Source: Pseudomonadota bacterium (GTDB taxonomy: Bacteria; Pseudomonadota; Alphaproteobacteria; Rhizobiales; Aestuariivirgaceae). From it: a stretch of 64,000 bases of DNA. The DNA is taken from assembly GCA_020161855.1 (NCBI GenBank), contig JAIUNJ010000003.1, positions 248,001 to 312,000 of the forward strand, written 5' to 3'. Positions 24,623-34,321 of this stretch are shown here, in pieces. The position numbers and the translations under genes were made by a program. The notes below the pieces were generated by a model. That model ran no database searches. It was not told the DNA's origin and was given only the letters and a program-made list of their open reading frames with translations. Numbering within the stretch: the first letter of the stretch is position 1; each line of letters opens with the position of its first letter.

Positions 24623-25378
24623 GTGAGCAAGTCAGATCGCCAGGCCCGCATCGTGGGCGAACTTCGCGTCAGCCCTGCGCTGCGCGTGCACGAGCTGGCG
24701 GCCCTGCTCGATGTTTCGACCGAAACCATCCGCCGCGACCTGACCGAGCTGGACGAGCGTGGCCTGATCAACCGCACCTATGGTGGCGCCACGCGGCCAG
24801 TGAGCAGCGAGCCTGCCCTCGCCGAACGCGAGGTGCTGATGGTCGCAGAGCGGCAGCGCATTGCCTCATCGGCGGTCTCGCTGATCGAGCCTAATGACAT
24901 CTTGATGATCGGCGGTGGGGCCACTACTCTGCACTTCGCCCGCAGGCTCGCTGCCGAGATGAGCAGCATCACCGTCATCACCCATGCTTTCTCGATTGCC
25001 GCCACCATTGCCACCAATCCGCTGCACAAGGTGGTGATGCTGCCTGGTCAGTATGATGGGCGTGAAGGCCTCATCCACGGACCCGATACTATCGATGCGC
25101 TTCAGCGCTTCCGGGCCCACAAGGCCGTGCTGGGCGCCACCGGATTGACGGACGAAGGCCCAAGCGACGCCAGCATCGGCCCCGGCATGATCTACGGGGC
25201 GATGATGCGGCGTGCCGGCGAGAGCATCATCGTGGCCGATCACAGCAAGCACAACCAGCCCTCATTGTCCGTATACGGATCATGGGGACCAGCTGTGACG
25301 CTGATCACTGACAGGATGCCGGAGGGCAGCCTGGGCGAGGCCCTGCAGGCCGCCAGGAGCAAGATCAATGTGGCCTGA
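24623..25378 (+). CDS. DeoR/GlpR-family transcriptional regulator
   Basis: A 251-residue regulator. The N-terminal winged HTH is RVHELAALLDVSTETIRRDL followed by LDERGLINRTYGGA, the DeoR signature. The C-terminal DeoR sensor domain (about residues 75-240) has ILMIGGGATTLHFARRL and SIIVADHSKHNQPSLS, of the ISOCOT fold that senses phosphorylated small molecules. The start is GTG at 24623 with AAGGGA upstream; the open frame extends further left, but that part overlaps the operator region. It is divergent from the BMC operon and probably controls it, perhaps with a phosphorylated aminopropanol as effector (inference). Confidence 0.92.
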   Translation: MSKSDRQARIVGELRVSPALRVHELAALLDVSTETIRRDLTELDERGLINRTYGGATRPVSSEPALAEREVLMVAERQRIASSAVSLIEPNDILMIGGGATTLHFARRLAAEMSSITVITHAFSIAATIATNPLHKVVMLPGQYDGREGLIHGPDTIDALQRFRAHKAVLGATGLTDEGPSDASIGPGMIYGAMMRRAGESIIVADHSKHNQPSLSVYGSWGPAVTLITDRMPEGSLGEALQAARSKINVA

Positions 25379-26261
25379 GGCCGAACTCTTCATCAAGGCC
25401 CGGCATCCGCTTGGCGAATCACTCCAGTGGCAGGACGAGAAGAACAGGTTGCTCTGGGTCGATCTCCTCGAACCCGCCCTGCACATGCACGACTTTGCCA
25501 GCGGCAGGACCACGGTGCATCCGCTCCCCCTGCCCCGCCCCATCGGCTCATTCGTGCTCACGGATGATCCGGATGTGATCCTGCTCTGCCATACTAAGGG
25601 CCTGTCCTTCCTCAACACCGAAACTCGCAAGCTGACGGACTTCTGCGACCCGGAAGCAGGGCGCGACGGCATCATCTACAACGACATGAAAATGGACCGC
25701 TTCGGCAGGCTCTGGGTCGGCACATCCCATGCGCTGGAGAAGGAACCGCGCGGCGCGCTGTGGTGCGTCTCAACCTCCGGCGAGGCAACGCTTGTCGATG
25801 CAGGCTTTGCGATTTCAAATGGACCGGCCTTCTCCCGCGACGGGCGCACCATGTATTTCAACGACAGCATGGGTTACCAGACCTTGGCCTATGATCTTGA
25901 TGCCGCCCGGCCCGGCGCATGGAACCGCCGGGTCTTCGCGCGCTACAGCACCGAGGAAGGCAATCCGGACGGCATCGTCGTCGACAGCGAAGACTGCCCG
26001 TGGTCGGCGCAATGGCTGGGCGGCCGCCTCATCCGCCTGTCTCCCGGAGGCGACAAGATCGGAGAGGTCATCGTGCCAGCGCCTGTCGTTGCCACGCTCT
26101 GTTTCGGCGGCCACGATCTTCAAACCATCTACATCAACACGGCGCGTGAAGGCCTGGACAGCACGGCGCTCGAACGCCATCCGCTGTCCGGCAGCATCTT
26201 CAAGGCAAGAAGCCCGGTGAAAGGCCTGGCCGAACCGCGCTTCCCGCTGCGCCGGCGCTGA
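25368..26261 (+). CDS. SMP-30/gluconolactonase-family protein
   Basis: A 297-residue six-bladed beta-propeller of the SMP-30/LRE family. Metal-ligand segments are visible: HPLGESLQWQDEKNRLLWVD (Glu), IIYNDMKMDRFGRLWVGT (Asn), AISNGPAFSRDGRTMYFNDS and EEGNPDGIVVDSEDCPW (Asp). These enzymes hydrolyse sugar lactones with a divalent metal. It overlaps the DeoR gene by 11 bp, so the two are co-transcribed. A lactonase is not expected in aminopropanol breakdown, so its role here is unclear and it may act on another substrate. Confidence 0.9.
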   Translation: MWPEAELFIKARHPLGESLQWQDEKNRLLWVDLLEPALHMHDFASGRTTVHPLPLPRPIGSFVLTDDPDVILLCHTKGLSFLNTETRKLTDFCDPEAGRDGIIYNDMKMDRFGRLWVGTSHALEKEPRGALWCVSTSGEATLVDAGFAISNGPAFSRDGRTMYFNDSMGYQTLAYDLDAARPGAWNRRVFARYSTEEGNPDGIVVDSEDCPWSAQWLGGRLIRLSPGGDKIGEVIVPAPVVATLCFGGHDLQTIYINTAREGLDSTALERHPLSGSIFKARSPVKGLAEPRFPLRRR

Positions 26262-26978
26262 TCAATAACGCGTGGTGAGCTTGTAGCCCGGCCTGTAGCT
26301 CAGTTGCACATGGGTCAGCGCCTTGCCCTTCCACCAGGTCGTGCGCTCGGCAGTGAAGACCGGCGCATCCTTTGCAATGCCGAGCCCCCGCGCCACAGCC
26401 GTGCTCGCTGCCACGGCCGAGAAGCTGATCTCGACTTCGGAGAAGGGCACGGTGCGCACCAGCCATTCATTCGGCCCCATATCGGCGAAATCAGCTTCGC
26501 GTGCCGCAGGCAGTGCTGCCAGGCTGATCCAGCGATCCTCGAACTGATAGGCCGCGTCGTCGGCCAGATGCAGGCATTGCAGGTGTAGTGCCTCAGTACC
26601 GCCCGTCAGGCCCAGGTGCCTGCGCAGGTCCTCCGGGCCGCTCTCGACGCTGCGGCGAAGAAGCCGGTAGCCATAGCGCGCGTTCTTCGCCTCGATCTCC
26701 TCACGCACCAGTGGAATCTGGAAGCGCGCAGCCCGCAGCGGCGCCTGCCGCACGACTGTGCCTGCCTTGCGGCGGCGGTCGAGGTAGCCTTCGTCGGTGA
26801 GTTCGGTCAGGGCCCGGTTGACGGTGCCACGCGCCACCGCAAACTGGCGCGCCAGGTCGATCTCGCCCGGCAGCATATGGCCCGGCCCCCAGTTGTCGTT
26901 GAGAATGCGCCGCAGGATCTCGGCCTTCACAGCGCGAAAGCCCGTTGAATCCTTTCTGCTTGCGCGGCTCAGCGCCAT
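26262..26978 (-). CDS. hutC: Histidine utilisation repressor HutC (GntR family)
   Basis: A 238-residue GntR-family regulator of the HutC subgroup. The winged HTH is MLPGEIDLARQFAVARGTVN followed by LTDEGYLDRRRKAGTVV, then a UTRA ligand domain (about residues 90-235) with FEDRWISLAALP and TERTTWWKGKALTHVQLSY. HutC represses hut genes and is released by urocanate. The start at 26978 has AGGAGA 8 bases upstream. It is divergent from hutD with 36 bp between, and the likely operator is at 28930-28947. Confidence 0.95.
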   Translation of the reverse strand: MALSRASRKDSTGFRAVKAEILRRILNDNWGPGHMLPGEIDLARQFAVARGTVNRALTELTDEGYLDRRRKAGTVVRQAPLRAARFQIPLVREEIEAKNARYGYRLLRRSVESGPEDLRRHLGLTGGTEALHLQCLHLADDAAYQFEDRWISLAALPAAREADFADMGPNEWLVRTVPFSEVEISFSAVAASTAVARGLGIAKDAPVFTAERTTWWKGKALTHVQLSYRPGYKLTTRY

Positions 26979-27014
26979 TGGGGAATCTCCTGCCCGGACC
27001 CCTGGACAACGATC

Positions 27015-27554
27015 ATGCGCATCATTCCGTCAGCGAATTTCACCCGGCAGCCCTGGAAGAATGGCGGCGGCGTCACCCACGAGATCGAAAAGCGCGAGGC
27101 GGAGGGAAGCCTGCTCTGGCGCCTCTCGATTGCCGAGGTGGAGCGCGATGGCCCCTTCTCGATCTTCCCCGGGCTGCACCGGATCCTCACTGTCATTTCC
27201 GGCGCGGGACTGGTTCTTGCCGCTCCAGACACCACGCTGAATGCCGCAACCCTCGTGCCCGTCTCCTTCTCAGGTGAGACAGCGATTAACGGGCGGCTCG
27301 TGTCCGGCGCCATCCGCGACTTCAATGTCATCTTCGATCCAGCGCGGATTGTTGCCGCGGTCGACACGGTCCGCGCCCGGCAGGAACTGCCGCTGCTTTC
27401 CGCACCCGGCTTGCGCGGCCTGCTTGCTGTCGACGGACCCGTTTCGCTCAACGGCATCCGCATTGAACAGGGCAGCTTCGCCTTCTTTCTCGGCGGGAGC
27501 GTGACGCCTGAAGCGGACGCAACTGCCTTGACCGTATCGCTGCAGGCAAAGTGA
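27015..27554 (+). CDS. hutD: HutD family protein
   Basis: A 179-residue bicupin-like protein of the HutD family: FTRQPWKNGGGVTHEIE at the start, LLWRLSIAEVERDGPFSIFPGLHR next, and IRDFNVIFDP later are the family hallmarks. HutD is genetically linked to histidine use; in Pseudomonas it has been proposed to limit hut expression by binding formylglutamate or urocanate-derived compounds, but its reaction is not settled. It converges on hutF with a 4-bp gap and is divergent from hutC. Confidence 0.93.
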   Translation: MRIIPSANFTRQPWKNGGGVTHEIEKREAEGSLLWRLSIAEVERDGPFSIFPGLHRILTVISGAGLVLAAPDTTLNAATLVPVSFSGETAINGRLVSGAIRDFNVIFDPARIVAAVDTVRARQELPLLSAPGLRGLLAVDGPVSLNGIRIEQGSFAFFLGGSVTPEADATALTVSLQAK

Positions 27555-27558
27555 GATA

Positions 27559-28920
27559 TCACCCGAGCGCCTCCATCAGCGTCCGCACCGCCCCCCTGTA
27601 ACGCGCTGCAATCTCGTCACGGGCCACATGCCGCCCCTGCCTGACCGCATGGCGCCCCGCCGACCACACATCCGTCACCACCGTATCGGGGGCGGCAAAG
27701 CACAAGCCGTCCAGCAGATGCTCGTCCGGCAAGGCGCAGAGCGAAAGATGCGTGCTGTCGATCGCCATCAGGTCGGCGAGCTTGCCTTGCGCAATCATCC
27801 CGGCATCACGCCCCAGCGCCTGTGCGCCGCCCCGCGCGGCCGCATCGTAGAGAAACGCCCCCACAGAGCCCGCTTCAGGTGTCATGACGTTGCGTGCCAG
27901 ATCGCGCAGGCGTTGCGAATACTCCAGCGTGCGCAACTCTTCGACCACGGAAATACGGACATTGGAATCAGAACCGACGCCGAGGGCGCCATACGCCGCA
28001 AGCCATTGCGGCCCGTTGAACGGACCATCGCCTAGATTGGCTTCGGTGATCGGGCAGAGCCCCGCCACGGCACCGCTGCGGGCCAATGCTGCCGTCTCCT
28101 CCGCCGTCATGTGCGTGGCATGGATCGCGCACCAGGACTGATCGACAGGTGCATTGGCCATGAGCCAGTCCACCGGCCTCGCACCCAGCCAGGCCGAAAT
28201 GTCGGCCACTTCCTTGGGCTGTTCGGCAATATGGATATGGATGGGCTGCGCGTCCGCCAGCGGCAGGGCGCGCTTGAGGTCTTCCGGGGAGGTGGCCCGC
28301 AGGGAATGCGGCGCGAGGCCAACGCGCGTATCGGCAGGAAGTGCGCGTGCGGCGGCCCGAGCCGCCTCTAGCAAGCGCGCAAAGCGGTCAACATCATTGC
28401 CGAAGCGCAGTTGCCCGCCCGCCAAAGGCTGTCGTCCCGCGCCGCCGTAACTGTAGAGAACCGGCAGATGCGTGAGCCCGATGCCCGTTGCCGTGGCGGC
28501 GGCATAGATGCGTGCGCTCAGTTCGGCGATGTCGTCATAGGGCTTGCCGCCCTTCTGATGATGAACATAGTGAAACTCGCCAACGGCGGCATAGCCCGCC
28601 TCCTGCATCTCCATGAAAACCAGCGCCGCAATCGCCTCCACTTGCTCCGGCGTCAGGTGATCGAGGAAGCGATACATGAGATCGCGCCATGTCCAGAAAC
28701 TCTCGCGGCCCTGAACCCGATGCTCGGTCAGGCCCGCCATGGCACGCTGGAACGTGTGTGAATGCAGATTAGAAAGGGCCGGCAGAAGCGTGTCGACCGG
28801 CACGTCTCCAGCCTGAACGGCCACGCCCTCCTCGATTTGCGCAATCATACCGCCAGACAGGGAGAGCCGCACATTCCGGGCCCATCCATGGCCGAGCAGG
28901 GCGCGTTTCGCGAAGATCAT
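27559..28920 (-). CDS. hutF: Formimidoylglutamate deiminase HutF
   Basis: A 453-residue amidohydrolase that converts N-formimidoyl-L-glutamate to N-formyl-L-glutamate and ammonia, the fourth step of the five-step histidine route. Metal ligands appear in LSNLHSHTFQRAM (HxH), and AGLTEHRVQGRESFWTWRDL is diagnostic. Further metal and catalytic positions are in IHIAEQPKE, AIHATHMT and GVGSDSN. The ATG at 28920 has GGAGG 5 bases upstream, which decides it over an open extension to 28944 that would run into the operator. It is divergent from hutI. Confidence 0.96.
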   Translation of the reverse strand: MIFAKRALLGHGWARNVRLSLSGGMIAQIEEGVAVQAGDVPVDTLLPALSNLHSHTFQRAMAGLTEHRVQGRESFWTWRDLMYRFLDHLTPEQVEAIAALVFMEMQEAGYAAVGEFHYVHHQKGGKPYDDIAELSARIYAAATATGIGLTHLPVLYSYGGAGRQPLAGGQLRFGNDVDRFARLLEAARAAARALPADTRVGLAPHSLRATSPEDLKRALPLADAQPIHIHIAEQPKEVADISAWLGARPVDWLMANAPVDQSWCAIHATHMTAEETAALARSGAVAGLCPITEANLGDGPFNGPQWLAAYGALGVGSDSNVRISVVEELRTLEYSQRLRDLARNVMTPEAGSVGAFLYDAAARGGAQALGRDAGMIAQGKLADLMAIDSTHLSLCALPDEHLLDGLCFAAPDTVVTDVWSAGRHAVRQGRHVARDEIAARYRGAVRTLMEALG

Positions 28921-28929
28921 GGGGCCTCC

Positions 28930-28947
28930 ATTATGTCTAGACATAAT
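28930..28947. promoter_or_regulatory. Perfect 18-bp palindrome, probable HutC operator
   Basis: ATTATGTCTAGACATAAT is identical on both strands. It sits in the 79-bp gap between the divergent hutF and hutI genes, 9 bp upstream of the hutF start. A TGTCTAGACA-like core fits the symmetric sites bound by HutC repressors (family knowledge; the exact alphaproteobacterial consensus is recalled, not checked). One site would control both directions. Confidence 0.78.
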
Positions 28948-28999
28948 ACAAATAGCATTCTATGGTGGCATCCGCAATCCCGCACACCGGTTCTGAATC

Positions 29000-30208
29000 A
29001 TGGCCCAACGTTCCTTCGCCCTCGCCAATGGCCGCATCGCCACAATGACCGGCAGCACGCCCTACGGGTTGATCGAGGACGGCGCGATCGCCGTCACCGA
29101 TGGGAGCATCGCCTGGGTGGGTCCACGGCCGGCAATGCCGGAAAAATACGCCACCCTCCCCGTGCAGGATCTTGGTGGCAGGCTGGTCACACCCGCCCTT
29201 GTTGACTGCCACACCCATCTCATCCATGGCGGCAACCGCGCCCAGGAATTTGAACTGCGCCTCAAGGGCGCAACCTACGAAGAAGTGGCCCGCGCTGGCG
29301 GCGGCATTGTCTCGACCGTCACGGCAACGCGCGCCGCTTCCGAGGCCGAACTCGTTGCTGCTGCACTACCACGTCTCGATGCCGCCATTGCCGAGGGTGT
29401 CTCCGTCATCGAAATCAAGTCGGGCTACGGCCTCGACATCGAAACCGAGCTGCGCATGCTGCGCGCAGCGCGAAAGCTGGCCACGCAGCGGAGGATCACC
29501 GTCAAGACCAGTTTCCTCGGGGCTCACGCCATCCCGGCCGAATACAAGGGCCGGGCCGACGCCTATATCGACGAGGTGTGCATTCCAGCACTCCGCGCCG
29601 CACAGGCGGAAGGCCTTGTCGATGCTGTCGATGGCTTCTGCGAAGGCATCGCCTTCTCGCCCACACAGATCACCCGTGTCTTCGACGTTGCCCGATCTCT
29701 CGGGCTTCCGGTCAAGCTCCATGCCGAGCAGCTTTCCAACCTCGGCGGAGCGGCCCTGGCTGCCGGCTACGGCGCACTTTCCACCGAGCACCTCGAGTAT
29801 GTGGATGAACAAGGCGTTGCCGCCATGGCGAAGGCGGGCAGCGTCGCTGTCATCCTGCCGGGCGCCTTCTATACCTTGCGCGAGAAGCAGGCCCCGCCGA
29901 TTGAACTCTTCCGCAAGCACAATGTGCCCATGGCAGTCTCAACCGACATGAACCCCGGCTCATCGCCGCTGAGCTCCCTGCTGCTGGCGATGAACATGGC
30001 CTGCACGCTGTTCCGCATGACGCCGGAAGAGGCCCTTGCCGGCGCCACACGCAACGCCGCCATGGCTCTCGGCCTCAAGGATCGCGGCATCATCGCACCG
30101 GGCATGCTGGCCGAATGCGCCGTGTGGAACATCGCGCATCCAGCGGAACTCGCCTACCGCATCGCCTTCAACCCGCTCCACGCCCGCATCATGGGAGAAA
30201 TCGCATGA
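29000..30208 (+). CDS. hutI: Imidazolonepropionase HutI
   Basis: A 402-residue metal-dependent amidohydrolase that opens 4-imidazolone-5-propionate to N-formimidoyl-L-glutamate, the third step of histidine breakdown. Visible metal ligands are the [16 protein letters not shown] block near residue 72, [12 protein letters not shown] near residue 240 and [19 protein letters not shown] near residue 315. The length is typical (about 400). It begins the rightward hutI-hutH-hutG-hutU operon and overlaps hutH by ATGA. Confidence 0.97.
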   Translation: MAQRSFALANGRIATMTGSTPYGLIEDGAIAVTDGSIAWVGPRPAMPEKYATLPVQDLGGRLVTPALVDCHTHLIHGGNRAQEFELRLKGATYEEVARAGGGIVSTVTATRAASEAELVAAALPRLDAAIAEGVSVIEIKSGYGLDIETELRMLRAARKLATQRRITVKTSFLGAHAIPAEYKGRADAYIDEVCIPALRAAQAEGLVDAVDGFCEGIAFSPTQITRVFDVARSLGLPVKLHAEQLSNLGGAALAAGYGALSTEHLEYVDEQGVAAMAKAGSVAVILPGAFYTLREKQAPPIELFRKHNVPMAVSTDMNPGSSPLSSLLLAMNMACTLFRMTPEEALAGATRNAAMALGLKDRGIIAPGMLAECAVWNIAHPAELAYRIAFNPLHARIMGEIA

Positions 30209-31743
30209 CATCACTCACCCTCATGCCGGGCGAAGTCACGCTCGCGCAACTGGCCCGAATCTATTTCGAAGAACTGCCGTTACAGCTTCACCGTGGTGCC
30301 CGCGCCGCTGTCGAGGCATCCGCCGCAATCATTGCGGCCGCAGCCGAAGGCGAAGTGCCTGTCTATGGCGTGAACACCGGCTTTGGAAAGCTGGCCTCGC
30401 TGCGCATCGCCCCCGCAGACACGGCCACACTGCAGCGCAATCTCATTCTCAGCCACTGCGCAGGCGTGGGCGAGCCGATTGCGCGCCGCCACACGCGGCT
30501 CATGATGGCGCTCAAGCTCCTGAGCCTTGGCCGCGGCGCCTCGGGTGTGCGCTGGCCACTGATCGAACTGCTCGAGCAGATGCTCGCCCGTGGCGTGACC
30601 CCTGTTGTTCCTGCACAAGGCTCGGTCGGTGCCAGCGGCGATCTGGCACCGCTTGCCCACATGACCGCCGTGATCATCGGGGAAGGCACTGCGGACTATC
30701 AGGGTAAGACCATGCCCGGCGCTGCAGCGCTTGCAGCCGCGGGCCTGACGCCAATCCCGCTCGGCCCGAAGGAAGGCCTTGCCTTCATCAATGGCACGCA
30801 GTTCTCCACAGCCTTCGCCCTTGCCGGTCTCTTCGAGGCCTGGCGCACCGCGCAGGCGGCGCTCGTGACATCCGCGCTCTCGACCGACGCCATCATGGGT
30901 TCGACCGCACCGCTGGAGCCTGAGATCCACAGCCTGCGCGGCCATCCCGGCCAGATCGAAGCTGCGAAATCGCTGCGTGCATTGCTGGCGGGCTCCGAGA
31001 TTCGCGAGAGCCATCGCGAAGGCGATAGCCGCGTGCAGGATCCCTATTGCATCCGTTGCCAGCCGCAGGTGACAGGCGCTGCTATCGACGTGCTGCGCCA
31101 GGCGGGGCGCACACTGGAGATCGAAGCCAATGCGGCGACCGACAACCCGCTCGTGCTCACGGCCTCGGGCCAGATTGTCTCTGGCGGCAACTTTCATGCC
31201 GAGCCGGTGGGCTTTGCTGCCGACATGATCGCACTTGCCATCTCGGAGATTGGCGCCATCGCCCAGCGCCGCATCGCCCTGATGGTCGATCCCACCCTGT
31301 CCTTCGACCTGCCGCCCTTCCTGACCCCGCGCCCGGGCCTCAATTCCGGCTTCATGATCGCAGAGGTGACGAGTGCGGCCCTCATGAGCGAGAACAAGCA
31401 TCTCGCAAATCCCTGTGTCACCGATTCAACGCCGACCTCCGCCAATCAGGAAGACCACGTCTCCATGGCAGCCCACGGCGCGCGGCGGCTGTTGCCGATG
31501 GCGGCCAACCTTGATCGCATCCTCGGCATCGAATTGCTCTGTGCCGCACAGGGCGTTGAGTTTCGCGCCCCTCTCAAGACCTCGCCACCGCTGCAGGGCG
31601 CCATTGCTCGCTTGCGCAAGGACGTGGCGGCACTCGGCGACGACCGCTACATGGCGGGCGACATGGAAAACGCTGGCAGGCTGATTGCCAGCGGCGAAAT
31701 TGCCAGTGCCACCTCGGTCGCACTGCCGGATATTGGCGCATGA
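30205..31743 (+). CDS. hutH: Histidine ammonia-lyase HutH
   Basis: A 512-residue lyase that removes ammonia from L-histidine to give urocanate. The self-forming MIO cofactor triad Ala-Ser-Gly is at residues 143-145 in [15 protein letters not shown], exactly the canonical position. Other family marks are [12 protein letters not shown] near residue 53 and [13 protein letters not shown]. The ATG at 30205 overlaps the hutI stop (ATGA). The open frame continues upstream to 30115 inside hutI, but that extension is not homologous. Confidence 0.98.
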   Translation: MTSLTLMPGEVTLAQLARIYFEELPLQLHRGARAAVEASAAIIAAAAEGEVPVYGVNTGFGKLASLRIAPADTATLQRNLILSHCAGVGEPIARRHTRLMMALKLLSLGRGASGVRWPLIELLEQMLARGVTPVVPAQGSVGASGDLAPLAHMTAVIIGEGTADYQGKTMPGAAALAAAGLTPIPLGPKEGLAFINGTQFSTAFALAGLFEAWRTAQAALVTSALSTDAIMGSTAPLEPEIHSLRGHPGQIEAAKSLRALLAGSEIRESHREGDSRVQDPYCIRCQPQVTGAAIDVLRQAGRTLEIEANAATDNPLVLTASGQIVSGGNFHAEPVGFAADMIALAISEIGAIAQRRIALMVDPTLSFDLPPFLTPRPGLNSGFMIAEVTSAALMSENKHLANPCVTDSTPTSANQEDHVSMAAHGARRLLPMAANLDRILGIELLCAAQGVEFRAPLKTSPPLQGAIARLRKDVAALGDDRYMAGDMENAGRLIASGEIASATSVALPDIGA

Positions 31744-32543
31744 CCCCGTTCACGGTGCGCCGGGGGAATGGTCCCATCATTCTGGGCCTGCCGCATGGTG
31801 GCATATCGATTCCATCCGGCATTGCGGCGCGCCTCAATGACAACGGCCGCAAGCTGGCGGATACGGATTGGCACATCGCGAAGCTTTATGACGGCCTGCT
31901 GCCAAACGTCACCACCGTGGCCGCAACCTTCCACCGCTACGTGATCGACGCGAACCGCGATCCTGCGGGAACATCACTTTATCCCGGCCAGAACTCGACA
32001 GAATTGTGCCCGACCACCGATTTTGACGGGCTCTCGATCTGGAACGATGGCGAACGGCCCAGCCCCGGCGACATCAGTGAGCGGCGGCAGGCATTTCATG
32101 TCCCCTATCACAATGCGCTGGCAGCAGAAGTCAGCCGCATCAAATCCATCCATGGCTTTGCCCTACTCTTCGACTGCCACTCCATCCGGTCCTACATCCC
32201 GTTTCTGTTCGAAGGGCGTTTGCCCGACCTCAATATCGGCACCAACAACGGCAAGACCTGTGCGCCACTGATTGAATCGACGGTCGTGGAGATTGCGGCG
32301 CAATCGCCGTTCTCGTCTGTGCTCAATGGCCGCTTCCGCGGCGGCTGGACCACGCGCCACTATGGCCAGCCACAAAAGGGCGTTCATGCCATCCAGCTGG
32401 AAATTGCCCAGAGTGCCTATCTTGAAAGCGAAGCAGCGCCATGGCGCTACAGCGAAGAGAAATCCGCTGCGCTCCGCGAGACACTGCGCCAGATTCTCGA
32501 AGCCCTGAACAGCCTCAACCTGAACAAGGAAGCCCTGCCATGA
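31740..32543 (+). CDS. hutG: N-formylglutamate deformylase HutG
   Basis: A 267-residue member of the N-formylglutamate amidohydrolase family that releases formate and L-glutamate, the last step of the HutF/HutG route. [10 protein letters not shown] near the start, the IDANRDPAG segment, [18 protein letters not shown] and GGWTTRHYG...[13 protein letters not shown] are family signatures. It overlaps hutH upstream and hutU downstream by ATGA. Its presence with HutF shows the five-enzyme pathway rather than the formamide-releasing one. Confidence 0.96.
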   Translation: MTPFTVRRGNGPIILGLPHGGISIPSGIAARLNDNGRKLADTDWHIAKLYDGLLPNVTTVAATFHRYVIDANRDPAGTSLYPGQNSTELCPTTDFDGLSIWNDGERPSPGDISERRQAFHVPYHNALAAEVSRIKSIHGFALLFDCHSIRSYIPFLFEGRLPDLNIGTNNGKTCAPLIESTVVEIAAQSPFSSVLNGRFRGGWTTRHYGQPQKGVHAIQLEIAQSAYLESEAAPWRYSEEKSAALRETLRQILEALNSLNLNKEALP

Positions 32544-34225
32544 GCAACCCGCGCCACAACACCCGCGACATCTACCCGCCAACGGGCTCGACACTGAATG
32601 CGAAGAGCTGGACCACCGAGGCTCCGCTCCGCATGATCATGAACAACCTGCATCCGGACGTGGCGGAGAATCCGCACGAACTGGTGGTCTATGGCGGCAT
32701 CGGTCGGGCGGCCCGTACCTGGCAGGACTTCGACCGGATCGTCAGCTCACTGAAGACCCTGAACGAGGACGAGACCCTGATCGTCCAGTCCGGCCGTCCT
32801 GTCGCCGTCATCAGGACACATGCCGATGCACCGCGCGTGCTCATCGCCAATTCCAATCTCGTGCCGCGCTGGGCCACATGGGATCACTTCAATGAGCTCG
32901 ATAAGACGGGCCTCATGATGTACGGCCAGATGACGGCTGGCTCGTGGATCTACATCGGCACGCAAGGCATCGTGCAGGGCACCTATGAGACCTTCGCCGA
33001 GGCCGGGCACCAGCACTATGGCGGCAGCCTCAAGGGCAGATGGATCCTGACAGGCGGGCTTGGCGGCATGGGTGGCGCACAGCCGCTGGCAGCCGTTTTT
33101 GCCGGGGCCTGCTGCCTCGCCGTCGAGTGCGACGAAACCCGCATCGATTTCCGCCTGCGGACCGGATACGTCGATGCCAAGGCCAAGACCCTTGATGACG
33201 CGCTTGCCCTCATCCAGAAATGGACCGCAGCGGGAGAGGCCAAATCCGTCGGTCTTCTGGGCAATGCCGCAGATGTCTTTCCGGAACTGGTCAGCCGCAT
33301 GAAGGCGGGAGGTGCCCGCCCCGATATCGTCACCGATCAGACTTCTGCGCATGATCCGCTTCATGGCTATCTGCCGTCAGGCTGGAGCGTGGCGGAATGG
33401 CGGGCACGGCAGGAAAGCGATCCAAAATCTGTCGAGAAGGCGGCCAGGGCCTCGATGAAAGCGCATGTCGCGGCCATGGTCGATTTCTGGAATGCAGGCG
33501 TTCCAACACTCGACTACGGCAACAACATCCGCCAGGTGGCGCGCGAGGAAGGTCTCGAGAACGCCTTCGCCTTCCCCGGCTTCGTGCCGGCCTATATCCG
33601 CCCGCTCTTCTGCAAGGGTATCGGCCCGTTCCGCTGGTGCGCGCTCTCAGGCGATCCGGAGGACATCTACAAGACCGATGCCCGCATGAAGGAGCTCTTC
33701 CCGGAGAATGCCCACCTGCACCGCTGGCTCGACATGGCGCGCGAGCGTATCAAGTTCCAGGGTCTCCCGGCACGCATCTGCTGGATCGGGCTTGGCGACC
33801 GCCACCGCGCCGGCCTCGCGCTGAACGAGATGGTGCGAAAGGGCGAGGTCAAGGCCCCCATCGTCATCGGCCGCGATCACCTGGATTCGGGCTCTGTGGC
33901 CTCACCCAACCGGGAAACCGAAGCGATGAAGGACGGCTCGGACGCCGTCTCAGACTGGCCCCTGCTCAACGCCCTCATCAACACGGCAAGCGGCGCCACC
34001 TGGGTGAGCCTGCATCATGGCGGTGGTGTCGGCATGGGCTTCTCGCAGCACGCGGGCGTGGTCATCGTCGCCGATGGCACCGATGCGGCGGCACGGCGGC
34101 TTGAGCGCGTCCTGTGGAACGATCCGGCCTCCGGTGTCTGGCGCCATGCCGACGCGGGCTATGAGACCGCCATAGAATGCGCCAGGGAAAACGGCCTGCG
34201 CCTGCCTGCCATTCTGGGCAATTGA
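32540..34225 (+). CDS. hutU: Urocanate hydratase HutU
   Basis: A 561-residue NAD+-dependent urocanase, converting urocanate to imidazolone propionate. The family hallmarks [23 protein letters not shown] and [15 protein letters not shown] (with the active-site Cys region) are present. The C-terminal [19 protein letters not shown] is also typical. The ATG at 32540 overlaps the hutG stop. The frame is open 33 codons further upstream inside hutG, which is rejected. It ends the hut operon; the 96-bp gap after it shows no clear terminator. Confidence 0.98.
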   Translation: MSNPRHNTRDIYPPTGSTLNAKSWTTEAPLRMIMNNLHPDVAENPHELVVYGGIGRAARTWQDFDRIVSSLKTLNEDETLIVQSGRPVAVIRTHADAPRVLIANSNLVPRWATWDHFNELDKTGLMMYGQMTAGSWIYIGTQGIVQGTYETFAEAGHQHYGGSLKGRWILTGGLGGMGGAQPLAAVFAGACCLAVECDETRIDFRLRTGYVDAKAKTLDDALALIQKWTAAGEAKSVGLLGNAADVFPELVSRMKAGGARPDIVTDQTSAHDPLHGYLPSGWSVAEWRARQESDPKSVEKAARASMKAHVAAMVDFWNAGVPTLDYGNNIRQVAREEGLENAFAFPGFVPAYIRPLFCKGIGPFRWCALSGDPEDIYKTDARMKELFPENAHLHRWLDMARERIKFQGLPARICWIGLGDRHRAGLALNEMVRKGEVKAPIVIGRDHLDSGSVASPNRETEAMKDGSDAVSDWPLLNALINTASGATWVSLHHGGGVGMGFSQHAGVVIVADGTDAAARRLERVLWNDPASGVWRHADAGYETAIECARENGLRLPAILGN

Positions 34226-34321
34226 GGCCTGCATGGGCATGTGAGCAGCCCGTCGCCTTGTCACCCTTGACGGCGGCGGCCTGCCATCGCAAGAGCCGCT
34301 CACCTTTCGGAGCAGACTCTT

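Noticed and set aside
26979-27014. A HutC operator between hutC and hutD
   Set aside because: No dyad resembling the 18-bp site at 28930-28947 can be found in these 36 bases.
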